Assembly: GCA_026391315.1 (NCBI GenBank)
Contig: JAPLDT010000062.1
Span: 1-64,000 of the forward strand
From: Bacteroidia bacterium
GTDB taxonomy: Bacteria; Bacteroidota; Bacteroidia; Bacteroidales; Prolixibacteraceae
Direction of reading: 5' to 3'
DNA: 64,000 nucleotides
The translations under genes and the position numbers were made by a program. The notes beneath the pieces are model-generated. The model did no database searches, was not told the origin of the DNA, and saw only the letters and a list, made by a program, of their open reading frames with translations. Below, piece after piece: positions 45,631-53,968 of this stretch (positions within the stretch are counted from its first letter, which is position 1; each line of letters opens with the position of its first letter).

Positions 45631-46149
45631 TTAGTCGTCGTGTCTCTCATTGCCGCGACCTTTGTTTTTATTTCCATTGTCGTTACGATTGTCCTTTTTC
45701 TCATATCGTCCCCGGTTTGCCTGGTTGTTTTCACGGTAATACCTGGAGCTTTCGTTTCCTCTTTGGGGACGCTGCCCAATGGTTTGCTGGTATTCCCTGT
45801 TTCGGCCTCTGGAATATTTTGTTTTATATTCATTAAAATTGGAATAAGGAGTATTACCACGATAGTTGTTCATGGGTACTTTATAACCGCTATACAAATT
45901 GTAATCCCTGTAACGGTTAGGTAGATAGGATCTGTAGACCCAGTTTCTTCCTTCAAAATAGATGAACATGGATGATTGAACATCGTAATAGGCTTCCACA
46001 TCCGGAAGATAGTAGTAACGTGCATCATAATGTTCAACAGGAGCCCATTGCGGAGGAGAACCTAGATTAAAACGCACCGAAATTTGGGCCTGTGCCGAAC
46101 CTGCCAAAAGCAGAACCAGACCAAAAAGGAATAATCTAAACGTTTTCAT
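45631..46149 (-). CDS. Secreted protein with basic Arg/Asn/Gly-rich tail
   Basis: 172 aa. Signal peptide ends at AQAQ. The N-terminal domain contains WAPVEHYDARYYYLPDVEAYYDV and FEGRNWVYRSYLP, an aromatic-rich pattern seen in Bacteroidetes envelope proteins. The last ~70 residues are low-complexity and highly charged (RGRNREYQQ, NRGRYEKKDNRNDNGNKNK), likely disordered or surface binding. Function unknown. It heads the operon that ends at 44914, possibly read through from the OmpA gene 98 bp upstream. Confidence 0.6.
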   Translation of the reverse strand: MKTFRLFLFGLVLLLAGSAQAQISVRFNLGSPPQWAPVEHYDARYYYLPDVEAYYDVQSSMFIYFEGRNWVYRSYLPNRYRDYNLYSGYKVPMNNYRGNTPYSNFNEYKTKYSRGRNREYQQTIGQRPQRGNESSRYYRENNQANRGRYEKKDNRNDNGNKNKGRGNERHDD

Positions 46150-46247
46150 TTTGAGTAATTTGTCTGTTTAATAATGTTTTTATTGTAATTGATCTCTTGA
46201 TATTGTATGGTGTTTTCAAATTTGTCAATAAGAATTAACCATTATAA

Positions 46248-47042
46248 TTATTCCAAAAGTTTGTAAATCTCTTTCAAATCAGGAGATAGAATTACCTCTG
46301 TTCTGCGGTTAGCTGCACGACCTTCAATTGCTTCATTGGGCATAATAGGGTGGAACTGGCTTCTGCCTGATGCAGTGATGCGATTGGGGTCAAAACCGTT
46401 ATCAACGGTTAATATACGGACAATAGCAGTAGCTCTTGCCGTGCTCAGATCCCAATTGTCCTTGAATACCTTCGTTTTAATCGGAACGTTGTCGGTATGC
46501 CCTTCAATCATTACCGAGATATCATTGGTGTTATTAATGACCAATGAAAGTGATTTTAGCGCTTCTTTACCTTTTGGATCAACTACATCGCTTCCGGATT
46601 TGAATAACAGTTTTTCTGCCAGGGAAACGTATACATTTCCATCTTTGATGTAGACATTTAGTTCATCGGTTTTGTAACTCATCATGGCTTCTGCAATTGA
46701 ATTTTTCAGCTTTGTCATGACATTTTTTTGAGCCTGAATCATATCCTGAAGTCTTTTCAGGCGCTTTGCCTGATCGGCAATGGTCATTTTCGATTCGGCA
46801 GAAAGTGTTTTCAAATCACCAAGCACCAACGAGTTTTCGTTCATCAATGCAGTCTTCTGATTGTTAAGATCATTGACCTGTGTATTACAATCATTCAGAC
46901 GGCTTTGAACAGTTGCTTTATCATTTTGCAATTGATTGGCCCGGGCTTCTGAAGCCTTATATTTTTGGCTGGATACACATGACACGAATGAAATGCTGAT
47001 GATAAGGGATAGGAAGATGAGATGATGAAATGGTTTTTTCAT
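46248..47042 (-). CDS. OmpA-family lipoprotein (peptidoglycan-binding)
   Basis: 264 aa from the ATG at 47042 (MKKPFHHLIFLSLIISISFVSC, in part), a lipoprotein signal. A coiled coil (residues ~25-120; LQNDKATVQSRLNDCNTQV) is followed by an OmpA C-terminal domain: SVMIEGHTDNVPI, NWDLSTARATAIV, GRSQFHPIMPNEAIEGRAANRRTEVIL (in part). It ties the outer membrane to peptidoglycan. Its promoter is copy 1 of the direct-repeat element (47072-47140). Confidence 0.88.
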   Translation of the reverse strand: MKKPFHHLIFLSLIISISFVSCVSSQKYKASEARANQLQNDKATVQSRLNDCNTQVNDLNNQKTALMNENSLVLGDLKTLSAESKMTIADQAKRLKRLQDMIQAQKNVMTKLKNSIAEAMMSYKTDELNVYIKDGNVYVSLAEKLLFKSGSDVVDPKGKEALKSLSLVINNTNDISVMIEGHTDNVPIKTKVFKDNWDLSTARATAIVRILTVDNGFDPNRITASGRSQFHPIMPNEAIEGRAANRRTEVILSPDLKEIYKLLE

Positions 47043-47071
47043 TGTCGTTTTATTAAGTGAAAATATTGGAT

Positions 47072-47140
47072 CAAAGTTGATGCTCTTTTGGAGGGAAAGT
47101 GTTACACAAATCTTGATTATTATTACATGATTCACACTTT
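47072..47140 (-). promoter_or_regulatory. Direct-repeat activator promoter, copy 1 (OmpA gene)
   Basis: Plus-strand half-sites TTACACAAAT (from 47102) and TTACATGATTCACAC (from 47123), 21 bp apart. On the minus strand, 22 bp after the proximal half-site, the -7-like element is CAACTTTG (47072-47079). Proximal half-site is 60 bp from the start codon. Confidence 0.75.
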
Positions 47141-47146
47141 TAAAAC

Positions 47147-48979
47147 TTATTGAAAGGTCACAATGCCAGGTTTCCCGATTTCAAAATCCCTGAATCCCAA
47201 ATCGTTTGTCCTAAATGAGTTTGTTTTTAAAACGTTGTGATCCTTCCCTGGAATGGATGGATAGAAGGCAATGGAAATCTGGAATGCATTCAAAACCAGG
47301 TTTTCATTCTTAATCAACAGACCAAGTCCAATCTGGGAGTAAAGTTTATTGATTCCAGTCCCTGAGGAGGAATCTCCGAGCATGTCAAGTACTGTTATGT
47401 TGAGAAATGGACCAAAACGGAATCCAATGAAGTTCCAGGGAGTATACGCCTGAGTTTGCAGGGTAAGCAAGAGACGTCCTGTTCCTGATAGGCCCGCCAC
47501 ATTAAATCCATCCAATCCATGGCCATCATTCATGGTAAGTGTATCATAGGAAGAGAGGTTCATGCCAATAGCAATTTGAGGCTTTACGAACTGCCTGAAT
47601 TTCCATTTACCTATTTCCATTAAACCGGTGAAATAGATTAGACCAGCCGATAAAATACCCTGTCGGGGATGAGATGCTTCAAAAAAGGTTCCGTATTCGA
47701 TATTGGAGGAGAGATAGCCCCAAGAGTTGTAGTTTCCGAATGAAACCCGTGCACCCAGATAGGGTCTGCTTATACTGTTTTTGGTCTGGAATCCACCAGT
47801 CAGACTTAAGGCTTTTCCAATCGGGACATCTTCTGTAATACCAAATTTGAAAATGTACTTGTCCTGAACATATTTTCGGGTTGAGATGCCAAAGCTGGCC
47901 AGGTACAAATTTTCATTGAAATATTGGTTTTGCGGATCCAATAATAGAGTCGGTTTTTCAAGATATCGTAAACGTATAAAACGTACTGCAGAAATAAAAT
48001 TGGTTGTACGCACATATTCCGAATTGCCTTTGTAAAGCTGTATGGCATTCCCGGCCCAGTAATCCTGAACGTTGAATTGTATTCGCTGTGGGAGGTAAAT
48101 CAGGCTGCTGGTTCTGACTGAATCGAGCCGGTATTGTTGGGTGATACTTACACCGGCAGCCCACTTTGCAAAGGGCGAAAAGAATGGACGGTCAATGGCA
48201 ATTTGTCTGTTGAAATTTTCGTGCTCCAGCATGTCGTAATGCAGTCTTGCACCAATGTAACTGTTTCTAAAATTGGGGATTGCGTAAGTAGTGGTAAAGG
48301 AATTAACTCCTTTCGTATAATCCCTGCCATACACATTTTGAAAAGTATGGCCCAAACCTAAAAAATTTTGGTCTGTCAAACCAAATGTCATGCTTGAAGC
48401 AGACGCAGATCCATTTGGAATAATGCTCCAGTTATCTAAAACACGAATAAAAATATCAACTGAGTCTGAGTTCTTAGAAACGGATTTAATGTAAAAAGTT
48501 ACATCGCGTATATATTCCCTGCTTCGGACCAATCGTTCAGATTCCTTGACAAGCAAGGAGTCGAATAATTGGTTTTTTCTGATTAACAGCAGATTACGGA
48601 TGGTGATGGTCAGAGATTTTATGTGCAGGTCGTTACCTGTTTTGGCCAGGAAATTTCCCGGAGCCACAATTGTGTCGGCCATTGAATAACCAAACGGATC
48701 AAGGGTTACAATGTCGATATGACGAATGACTTTCCCCTCAAACGCACTATATGGTTTAACAATTAATTTCTTGTATATTTTCTTCTTTGCCTGATTAGTT
48801 GCAACAGGCTTAAAAACAAAGGAGTACATCAATTTCGTAAACTTCCCTTGTTTTGAAAAAGTCTCAATTTTCTTATACAGACGGGTTGAGTCTTTTGGGG
48901 CAGTAGGTTGCTGTGGAAATGCAAAATCACTGGTTAAGGATAAAATAATGAAAATGAGGAGAATATTCTTGAACCACAT
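47147..48979 (-). CDS. Outer-membrane barrel protein with N-terminal POTRA-like domain
   Basis: 610 aa. Signal peptide ends at FAFPQQ. Residues ~75-180 (KVIRHIDIVTLDPFGYSMADT, LHIKSLTITIRNLLLIRKNQLFDS, in part, ERLVRSREYIRDVTFYI) resemble a POTRA/BamA-type periplasmic domain; the rest is a 16-strand-sized barrel (GLTDQNFLGLGHTFQ, GARLHYDMLEHENF). The gene is 24 bp after mlaD and the strand agrees, so it may be the outer-membrane partner of the MlaEFD transporter. A widespread Bacteroidetes family without known function. Confidence 0.7.
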   Translation of the reverse strand: MWFKNILLIFIILSLTSDFAFPQQPTAPKDSTRLYKKIETFSKQGKFTKLMYSFVFKPVATNQAKKKIYKKLIVKPYSAFEGKVIRHIDIVTLDPFGYSMADTIVAPGNFLAKTGNDLHIKSLTITIRNLLLIRKNQLFDSLLVKESERLVRSREYIRDVTFYIKSVSKNSDSVDIFIRVLDNWSIIPNGSASASSMTFGLTDQNFLGLGHTFQNVYGRDYTKGVNSFTTTYAIPNFRNSYIGARLHYDMLEHENFNRQIAIDRPFFSPFAKWAAGVSITQQYRLDSVRTSSLIYLPQRIQFNVQDYWAGNAIQLYKGNSEYVRTTNFISAVRFIRLRYLEKPTLLLDPQNQYFNENLYLASFGISTRKYVQDKYIFKFGITEDVPIGKALSLTGGFQTKNSISRPYLGARVSFGNYNSWGYLSSNIEYGTFFEASHPRQGILSAGLIYFTGLMEIGKWKFRQFVKPQIAIGMNLSSYDTLTMNDGHGLDGFNVAGLSGTGRLLLTLQTQAYTPWNFIGFRFGPFLNITVLDMLGDSSSGTGINKLYSQIGLGLLIKNENLVLNAFQISIAFYPSIPGKDHNVLKTNSFRTNDLGFRDFEIGKPGIVTFQ

Positions 48980-49003
48980 TTGTTGTTGCCATTTATGCCG
49001 GTT

Positions 49004-49723
49004 TTATTTCTTTTGTTCTGCATTTTTTTTCTCCTCCGCCTTAGCTTCAGCTGCTTTTTCTTTCTTTTTGAAATAACCTCTGAAAAGGAAATTATGCTTG
49101 GCCGCATTCATGTTTTCATCCAATCCTTTGGAGCTTTTCTTAAGATTGACGATGGTCTGATTTAAATTCTCTGCAATGGTCGTATCCTGGATTAACCGGC
49201 CAAGCGTTCCTTCCCCACCGTTAATTTTGGTCATAATATCAGCCAGTTGATACGAAATTACTTCGGCATTGCCCGCAGTCACCTGTAAACTTGATATAAT
49301 AGCATCGGTTTCTACTGGTTCTTTCGACTCAAGCTGTTGACCTGCCAATGCCAGGGGGGCATTCGTACTTCCCTGGGTAATGATCAGAAGCCTGTCGCCG
49401 ATTAGTCCTTCCGATCCAATTGCGACTTCACTGTCACTCTTTATAAATTGTTTCACCTCCTTTTTAATCGTCATAGTAACCTTAACGGTTGAATCGTTGA
49501 TAATGGTGATGTTGTCTACAGTGCCTATATTGATCCCTGAAAAACGAATATTATTCCCAACCTGTAATCCACTTACATTGTGAAAAGTTGAATTGAGCGT
49601 ATATACCGGATTAAATAAATTTTTTTGTTTTCCGATGATAAATATGGCGAATACAAAGAGCACCAATCCCCCTGCAACAAAAAGCCCTAGCCTTACTTTA
49701 AATTTTTCTGTATGCGTTTCCAT
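49004..49723 (-). CDS. mlaD: MlaD/MCE-family lipid-binding protein
   Basis: 239 aa. One N-terminal membrane helix (LFVAGGLVLFVFAIFIIGK) and one MCE domain (TLNSTFHNVSGLQVGNNIRFSGINIGTVDNI in part; VAIGSEGLIGDRLL), then a helical tail. Part of a phospholipid ABC transporter at the inner membrane, holding lipid in the periplasmic ring. Third gene of the mlaE-mlaF-mlaD set. Confidence 0.9.
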   Translation of the reverse strand: METHTEKFKVRLGLFVAGGLVLFVFAIFIIGKQKNLFNPVYTLNSTFHNVSGLQVGNNIRFSGINIGTVDNITIINDSTVKVTMTIKKEVKQFIKSDSEVAIGSEGLIGDRLLIITQGSTNAPLALAGQQLESKEPVETDAIISSLQVTAGNAEVISYQLADIMTKINGGEGTLGRLIQDTTIAENLNQTIVNLKKSSKGLDENMNAAKHNFLFRGYFKKKEKAAEAKAEEKKNAEQKK

Positions 49724-49758
49724 TATTTTTGATATTAATTTTGCAACTTGTAGGACAA

Positions 49759-50535
49759 TTATTTAAAGAATGATTTGATTAAAACATCATCTGATTTTTC
49801 AAATTCTGCTAATTTTCCTTCCTTGTAAACTTCACCATTCTGCAACATAATAACACGGTTGGCCGTCATGCGGGCACATTCAATATCATGGGTAATGATG
49901 ATGGAGGAAGTTTTATATTTTTTTTGAATGCGGTCGATGAGTAAACTTATTTCGTCTGACGTTACCGGATCCAAACCGGTAGTAGGCTCATCATAAAGCA
50001 TAATCAGTGGGTCGACCACAATGGTTCGTGCCAGACTGATTCGCTTCCGCATTCCTCCGGATAGTTGTGATGGCATTTTATCAATGGCATCAGCCAATCC
50101 GACATTCTCTAATACTTCTTTTACTTTTTCGTCTATTTCCTTTTGGGTGAGGTCTCTTTTTACCCTACGCAAAGGAAATTCAAGATTTTGTTTTACGGTC
50201 ATGGAATCATACAGCGCACCACTCTGAAAAAGAAAACCAATTTTAGTTCTCAACTCGCCTAATTCATGGCTTTTTAACGTACCTACATTTTGTCCAAGCA
50301 CATCGATTGTTCCACCTCCGGGATTTAATAACCCAACAATACATTTGATTAGCACCGATTTTCCTGAACCTGATTTTCCAAGGACAACGAGATTTTCGCC
50401 ATTAAATAGTTGTAAAGAGACATTTTTTAAAACCTCCTGATCGCCAAAGCTTTTCATCAGGTTACTTATTCCAATGACCTGTTGTTTGCTGTTTTTTTTA
50501 TCCGGGGCAAGCGTTGTAGTTTGAGTATCCCTCAT
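49759..50535 (-). CDS. mlaF: ABC transporter ATP-binding protein MlaF-type
   Basis: 258 aa from the ATG at 50535 (MRDTQTTT); an upstream in-frame ATG would overlap mlaE. Walker A GKSGSGKSVLI, signature LSGGMRKRISLART, Walker B LIMLYDEPTTGLDPV and His in ITHDIECA. Powers lipid transport together with MlaE. Confidence 0.92.
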   Translation of the reverse strand: MRDTQTTTLAPDKKNSKQQVIGISNLMKSFGDQEVLKNVSLQLFNGENLVVLGKSGSGKSVLIKCIVGLLNPGGGTIDVLGQNVGTLKSHELGELRTKIGFLFQSGALYDSMTVKQNLEFPLRRVKRDLTQKEIDEKVKEVLENVGLADAIDKMPSQLSGGMRKRISLARTIVVDPLIMLYDEPTTGLDPVTSDEISLLIDRIQKKYKTSSIIITHDIECARMTANRVIMLQNGEVYKEGKLAEFEKSDDVLIKSFFK

Positions 50536-50548
50536 AATTTTCAAATTA

Positions 50549-51394
50549 TTAAAGCATATCGGTAATTTGCACTGCAATTACATCCACTACCAACACCAGG
50601 AGTGATCCTAACACAACGGCTGAATTGGCTGCTATGCCTACGCTTTCTGTCCCACGTCCTGCATTGTATCCTTTGTAACAACCAACCAGTCCAATAACAG
50701 CGCCGAAAAAAACAGATTTTACAAAGGCAGGTAAAAAGTCAATAAATTCAATATGGCTAAATGCCTGCGAGAAAAACAGGACAAATGTGACATCCCCCTT
50801 GATATTTGCACCGGCCCAGCTTCCAAGAATTCCCAGGGCATCGGCATATAAAATTAGCAGGGGGATCATCAGTGTGGCCGCGAGTACCCTAGTAACCACT
50901 AAAAATCGCATTGGATTGGTGGCTGATACTTCCATTGCCTCAATTTGTTCTGTTACTTTCATGGAGCCCAATTCGGCGCCCATGCCTGAACCAATCTTTC
51001 CGGCACAGATCAAAGCTGTTATCACCGGTCCCATTTCGCGGATAAGTGAGACAGCCACCATTCCCGGAAGCATCGCATCCGCTCCGAATTTTGCAAGCGA
51101 AGGACGCGCTTGAATGGTAAGCACCAGACCCATGATAATTCCCGTTATCGAGATAAGGGGTAATGTTTTATTTCCTATTTGATAGCACTGGCGCAAAAAT
51201 TCTTTGAATTCGAAATTGCGTGAAAATGTCTCTTTGATCGTGCTGTTAATGAACAACAAAACGTCGGCGAAATCAGTTAGAAAATTGCTTACTTCTGCTT
51301 TTTTTGAAATAGTAGAATTGCTGATCTTGATACTGAGTTCCTTTGCTTTTCGAAGGTTAGGAATCAACTTTGTGACTTTGATAATTTTTTTCAT
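50549..51394 (-). CDS. mlaE: ABC transporter permease MlaE-type
   Basis: 281 aa. Several membrane helices and the MlaE signatures GIIMGLVLTIQARPSLAKFGA, LIREMGPVITALICAGKIGSGMGAELGSMKVTEQIEAMEV (in part) and NPMRFLVVTRVLA. Forms the inner-membrane channel of the lipid transporter. First gene of the set; 13 bp before mlaF. Confidence 0.93.
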   Translation of the reverse strand: MKKIIKVTKLIPNLRKAKELSIKISNSTISKKAEVSNFLTDFADVLLFINSTIKETFSRNFEFKEFLRQCYQIGNKTLPLISITGIIMGLVLTIQARPSLAKFGADAMLPGMVAVSLIREMGPVITALICAGKIGSGMGAELGSMKVTEQIEAMEVSATNPMRFLVVTRVLAATLMIPLLILYADALGILGSWAGANIKGDVTFVLFFSQAFSHIEFIDFLPAFVKSVFFGAVIGLVGCYKGYNAGRGTESVGIAANSAVVLGSLLVLVVDVIAVQITDML

Positions 51395-51432
51395 GATGCC
51401 GCGTTTGATCCATTGAAATACAAAACCAATCT

Positions 51433-51474
51433 AAAAAGGCATCATTCCTGGAATACCAATAAACGATGCCTTTT
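51433..51474 (-). terminator. Terminator of the 46-aa CsbD-like gene
   Basis: Stem AAAAGGCATC (51434-51443) with GATGCCTTTT (51465-51474). On the minus strand it follows the stop codon by 16 bp and ends in five T. Confidence 0.8.
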
Positions 51475-51490
51475 CAAATTAATCCGACAA

Positions 51491-51631
51491 TTAAAATGCT
51501 CCGATGATTTTGTGCAATTCCTCTTTTGTTTTGCCAAGCGTAATTTGAAGTTTTCCAATCATCTCTTCTTTTTTCCCTTCCTCAAACATCAGATCATTGT
51601 CTGTGAGAATGGCAAATTTCTGTTTGTTCAT
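51491..51631 (-). CDS. CsbD-like small stress protein (46 aa, shortened N-terminus)
   Basis: ATG at 51631, TAA at 51491. The protein begins MNKQKFAILTDNDLMFEEGK, continues KEEMIGKLQITLGKTKEELH and ends KIIGAF. It matches the C-terminal part of CsbD family proteins (KxKFAxLTDDDL...EGKxEELxGKLQ), which usually carry about 12 more residues including a WNxxKGKLKQK segment. Here an in-frame stop upstream rules that out. Its promoter is copy 2 of the direct-repeat element. CsbD-type proteins accumulate under general stress in other bacteria; their role is unknown. Confidence 0.7.
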   Translation of the reverse strand: MNKQKFAILTDNDLMFEEGKKEEMIGKLQITLGKTKEELHKIIGAF

Positions 51632-51666
51632 GGTATACAGTTATTATCGTGAAAATTTTCACTTTG

Positions 51667-51736
51667 TAAAGGTGGGCCTCAAAACACCATTATTGCTTAC
51701 ACAATTCCAAATAAGAATTACATCATTCACACATTA
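51667..51736 (-). promoter_or_regulatory. Direct-repeat activator promoter, copy 2 (CsbD-like gene)
   Basis: Plus-strand half-sites TTACACAATT (51697) and TTACATCATTCACACATTA (51718), 21 bp apart. After 22 bp the minus-strand -7-like element is CACCTTTA (51667-51674). The proximal half-site lies 66 bp from the start codon. Best half-site repeat: GAATGATGTAA and GAATTGTGTAA. Confidence 0.8.
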
Positions 51737-51770
51737 AAGAGGCTGCATGAATCTAATCAGACAGCCTCTT
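51737..51770 (-). terminator. Hairpin after the large OmpA-like gene
   Basis: 9-bp stem AAGAGGCTG (51737-51745) with CAGCCTCTT (51762-51770). It lies between the OmpA-like gene end (51863) and the CsbD promoter. The T run is short, so a moderate terminator. Confidence 0.6.
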
Positions 51771-51862
51771 CCGGGGTCTTCAGGTAGTAAGCTTTTAGTT
51801 ATTTGCTATTGGCTTTTAGCTGAAGAGCTTTTTCTTATTCTAATCAAACAATGTTTGAAGAA

Positions 51863-53899
51863 TTAATTGGCAGGAACTATATCAATGACAACTGTTCTAT
51901 TGTAAAAACGTTCCTCAGGATATTTGTTGTCAAACGGAGCCATGTTAAGATCCTCTCCGAATCCATAAACTTCAAATTTAACATCGCTTCTGCCGGCTTT
52001 TGCCAATCCCTTTTCAAGAATAGTCCTGACATCGTTGGCTCTCTCCACTGACAATTTCTGGTTGTAATCTTTTTCTCCGATAATGTCAGTATGACCGTGA
52101 ATAATCACTTTGGCATTATTTGGGATCTTTGGAATCACTACTTCAGTCAGGTATTTGTCATAGATACCAATGGCTTTCGCATTGTTGAATTCATAGATGA
52201 CGCTGAATCTCATCATCTCCTCAGTTTTAGGAGGAGTCCAAAGTACCATGTGGGCGCTGACCTCTTTTTTGACAACTTTTCCACTCTTGGTTTGGCCTAT
52301 CATGGTGACTTTGTAATCACCTACTGGTCTGGTACCCAGGATCGATTTGCCAGGGAGACTAGCATTGTCTTTGGTATATGGCCCAAAATATTGCATTTGT
52401 CCCTGTTCATCAACCACTACCAATGACCATGAGGTGAACGCTTTTTCTGCCCCTTCTGCATTGAAAGTCACATAACTGTCAAGAGGCGCTTCCTGTAAAG
52501 AGACGATCTCAACTGGTTTCATTGGTACATCCGGACCACTTTGGAACTCCATCATTAAAGCTGGAGATTCACTCATAATTGAAACCCTGTTGTCTCCTTC
52601 GCGAAGCAAAACGAGTTCTTTTGTTCCCCAAGGTTGTTCAGATGGAATTTTAGGTTTGATCCTGCCTTCAACAGAGATTCTCGATCCGTCAATTCCAAAA
52701 ACATCTACCAGGTAAATTTTCACTGACTCAGCCATTTGTTTTCCGACCTTTGGTCCTTCCATGGATGATCCTGTCAGCATGACAACGGTAGATGGATTTT
52801 TAGACATACGATCACCCAAGATGTTTAGCACATTGTAGTATACCGTCATTTGTCGTTGTGCACGACCCGACAATTCCTTAGGTGTAAAGACTTCCAGTTG
52901 TTCTTCTTTAAAATCTTTGACCTGATCTTTTCTCAGTAAAACATAGCGATCAGGAATCTGTGTTGATTTCCCATTGAAAAATACATAGTTGCGAAGTGGG
53001 AAAGTTTCCCTTACCCTGCGCTCAACAACAATATTTTTTGGTGCATTCAATGTGAATTGTACATCAGGTTCAACTACAACAATGGCAGGTACCAATACCT
53101 CTAAAGGTTCTTCAATAACGTGTCCGCGTCCTAGTTTGAGGGCGATACCAGCTCTTAGCGTAGTCAGATTCCATGACTCAACAGTTCGCGGATCCTGTCC
53201 GAAATAGGGCTGGAAAGAGACAAACGGAGAAATTACAAATTGTGTGCGTTTGTTTTGTGAAGAAATGGGGATATCATATCCGGCACCGATTTGCATGGAA
53301 ACCAGACTGTTTCTGACATCGCTAAAATCCCCTTTCACTTCAGGATCGGCAACTTGCAGAGGATATGCAGGATTTGTTCCCTGTTGGTATGTGAACGACT
53401 TTGAAGTATTGAACGCAAAACGAGGACCCGCATACAGATAAAAATCTGATTTGAAAGGAGCGAAGCGCAAGCTTGGTTCTATTGTAAAATAAGCAAGACC
53501 AGTCTTAAGGTCCTCAGGACAGTTACAAGGTGACAAGACCTGATCAAATTTTCCTTTACGGCCATCATAACCGAATTGTAGCATCAAACCCAATCGTGTA
53601 TTTGGACGATGGTATTCAATAAGAGGTGCGACGAAAAGTCCAACGCCATTGCCATTGTAGAAAGCGGATGGAACCGTCAGGGCTGAATTCAACATCTGTG
53701 TTGTACCGCGGTAGAAGTTTACATTTGCTCCACCGGCCACTCCAAAATACCAGGATGGTCTAGTGTACTTTACGTTCTGCGCATGAACGGAGGCCTGAAC
53801 ACCTGTCAGAATCAAGGCACTTATAATAAGACTCTTAACTGTCAGCCTATAAGGGAACCACGCTAAGCGTGATTCCTTTTTATAATTTATTGTTTTCAT
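51863..53899 (-). CDS. Large OmpA-family outer-membrane protein
   Basis: 678 aa. Signal peptide (VKSLIISALILTGVQASVHAQ, in part), an N-terminal barrel of ~250 residues (WYFGVAGGANVNFYRG, GLMLQFGYDGRKGKF), a middle region, and a C-terminal OmpA domain (FEFNNAKAIGIYDKYL-like FNNAKAIGIYDKYLTEV, KVIIHGHTDIIGEKDYNQKLSVERANDV in part, YNRTVVIDI). A second, older OmpA-like half (MTVYYNVLNILGDRMSKNP, VVMLTGSSMEGPKVGK) precedes it. Anchors the outer membrane to the cell wall. Separated from the upstream gene by a terminator hairpin. Confidence 0.85.
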   Translation of the reverse strand: MKTINYKKESRLAWFPYRLTVKSLIISALILTGVQASVHAQNVKYTRPSWYFGVAGGANVNFYRGTTQMLNSALTVPSAFYNGNGVGLFVAPLIEYHRPNTRLGLMLQFGYDGRKGKFDQVLSPCNCPEDLKTGLAYFTIEPSLRFAPFKSDFYLYAGPRFAFNTSKSFTYQQGTNPAYPLQVADPEVKGDFSDVRNSLVSMQIGAGYDIPISSQNKRTQFVISPFVSFQPYFGQDPRTVESWNLTTLRAGIALKLGRGHVIEEPLEVLVPAIVVVEPDVQFTLNAPKNIVVERRVRETFPLRNYVFFNGKSTQIPDRYVLLRKDQVKDFKEEQLEVFTPKELSGRAQRQMTVYYNVLNILGDRMSKNPSTVVMLTGSSMEGPKVGKQMAESVKIYLVDVFGIDGSRISVEGRIKPKIPSEQPWGTKELVLLREGDNRVSIMSESPALMMEFQSGPDVPMKPVEIVSLQEAPLDSYVTFNAEGAEKAFTSWSLVVVDEQGQMQYFGPYTKDNASLPGKSILGTRPVGDYKVTMIGQTKSGKVVKKEVSAHMVLWTPPKTEEMMRFSVIYEFNNAKAIGIYDKYLTEVVIPKIPNNAKVIIHGHTDIIGEKDYNQKLSVERANDVRTILEKGLAKAGRSDVKFEVYGFGEDLNMAPFDNKYPEERFYNRTVVIDIVPAN

Positions 53900-53935
53900 A
53901 TATTATATAATAATTTATTGTTTTTTAAAGGGTAA

Positions 53936-53955
53936 ATCCCCCCGCAAGGGGGGAT
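53936..53955 (-). terminator. Terminator of the ice-binding-type lipoprotein gene
   Basis: Perfect stem ATCCCCCC (53936-53943), loop GCAA, GGGGGGAT (53948-53955), 13 bp after the stop codon on the minus strand. Confidence 0.75.
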
Positions 53956-53968
53956 AAACGTTAATTTA

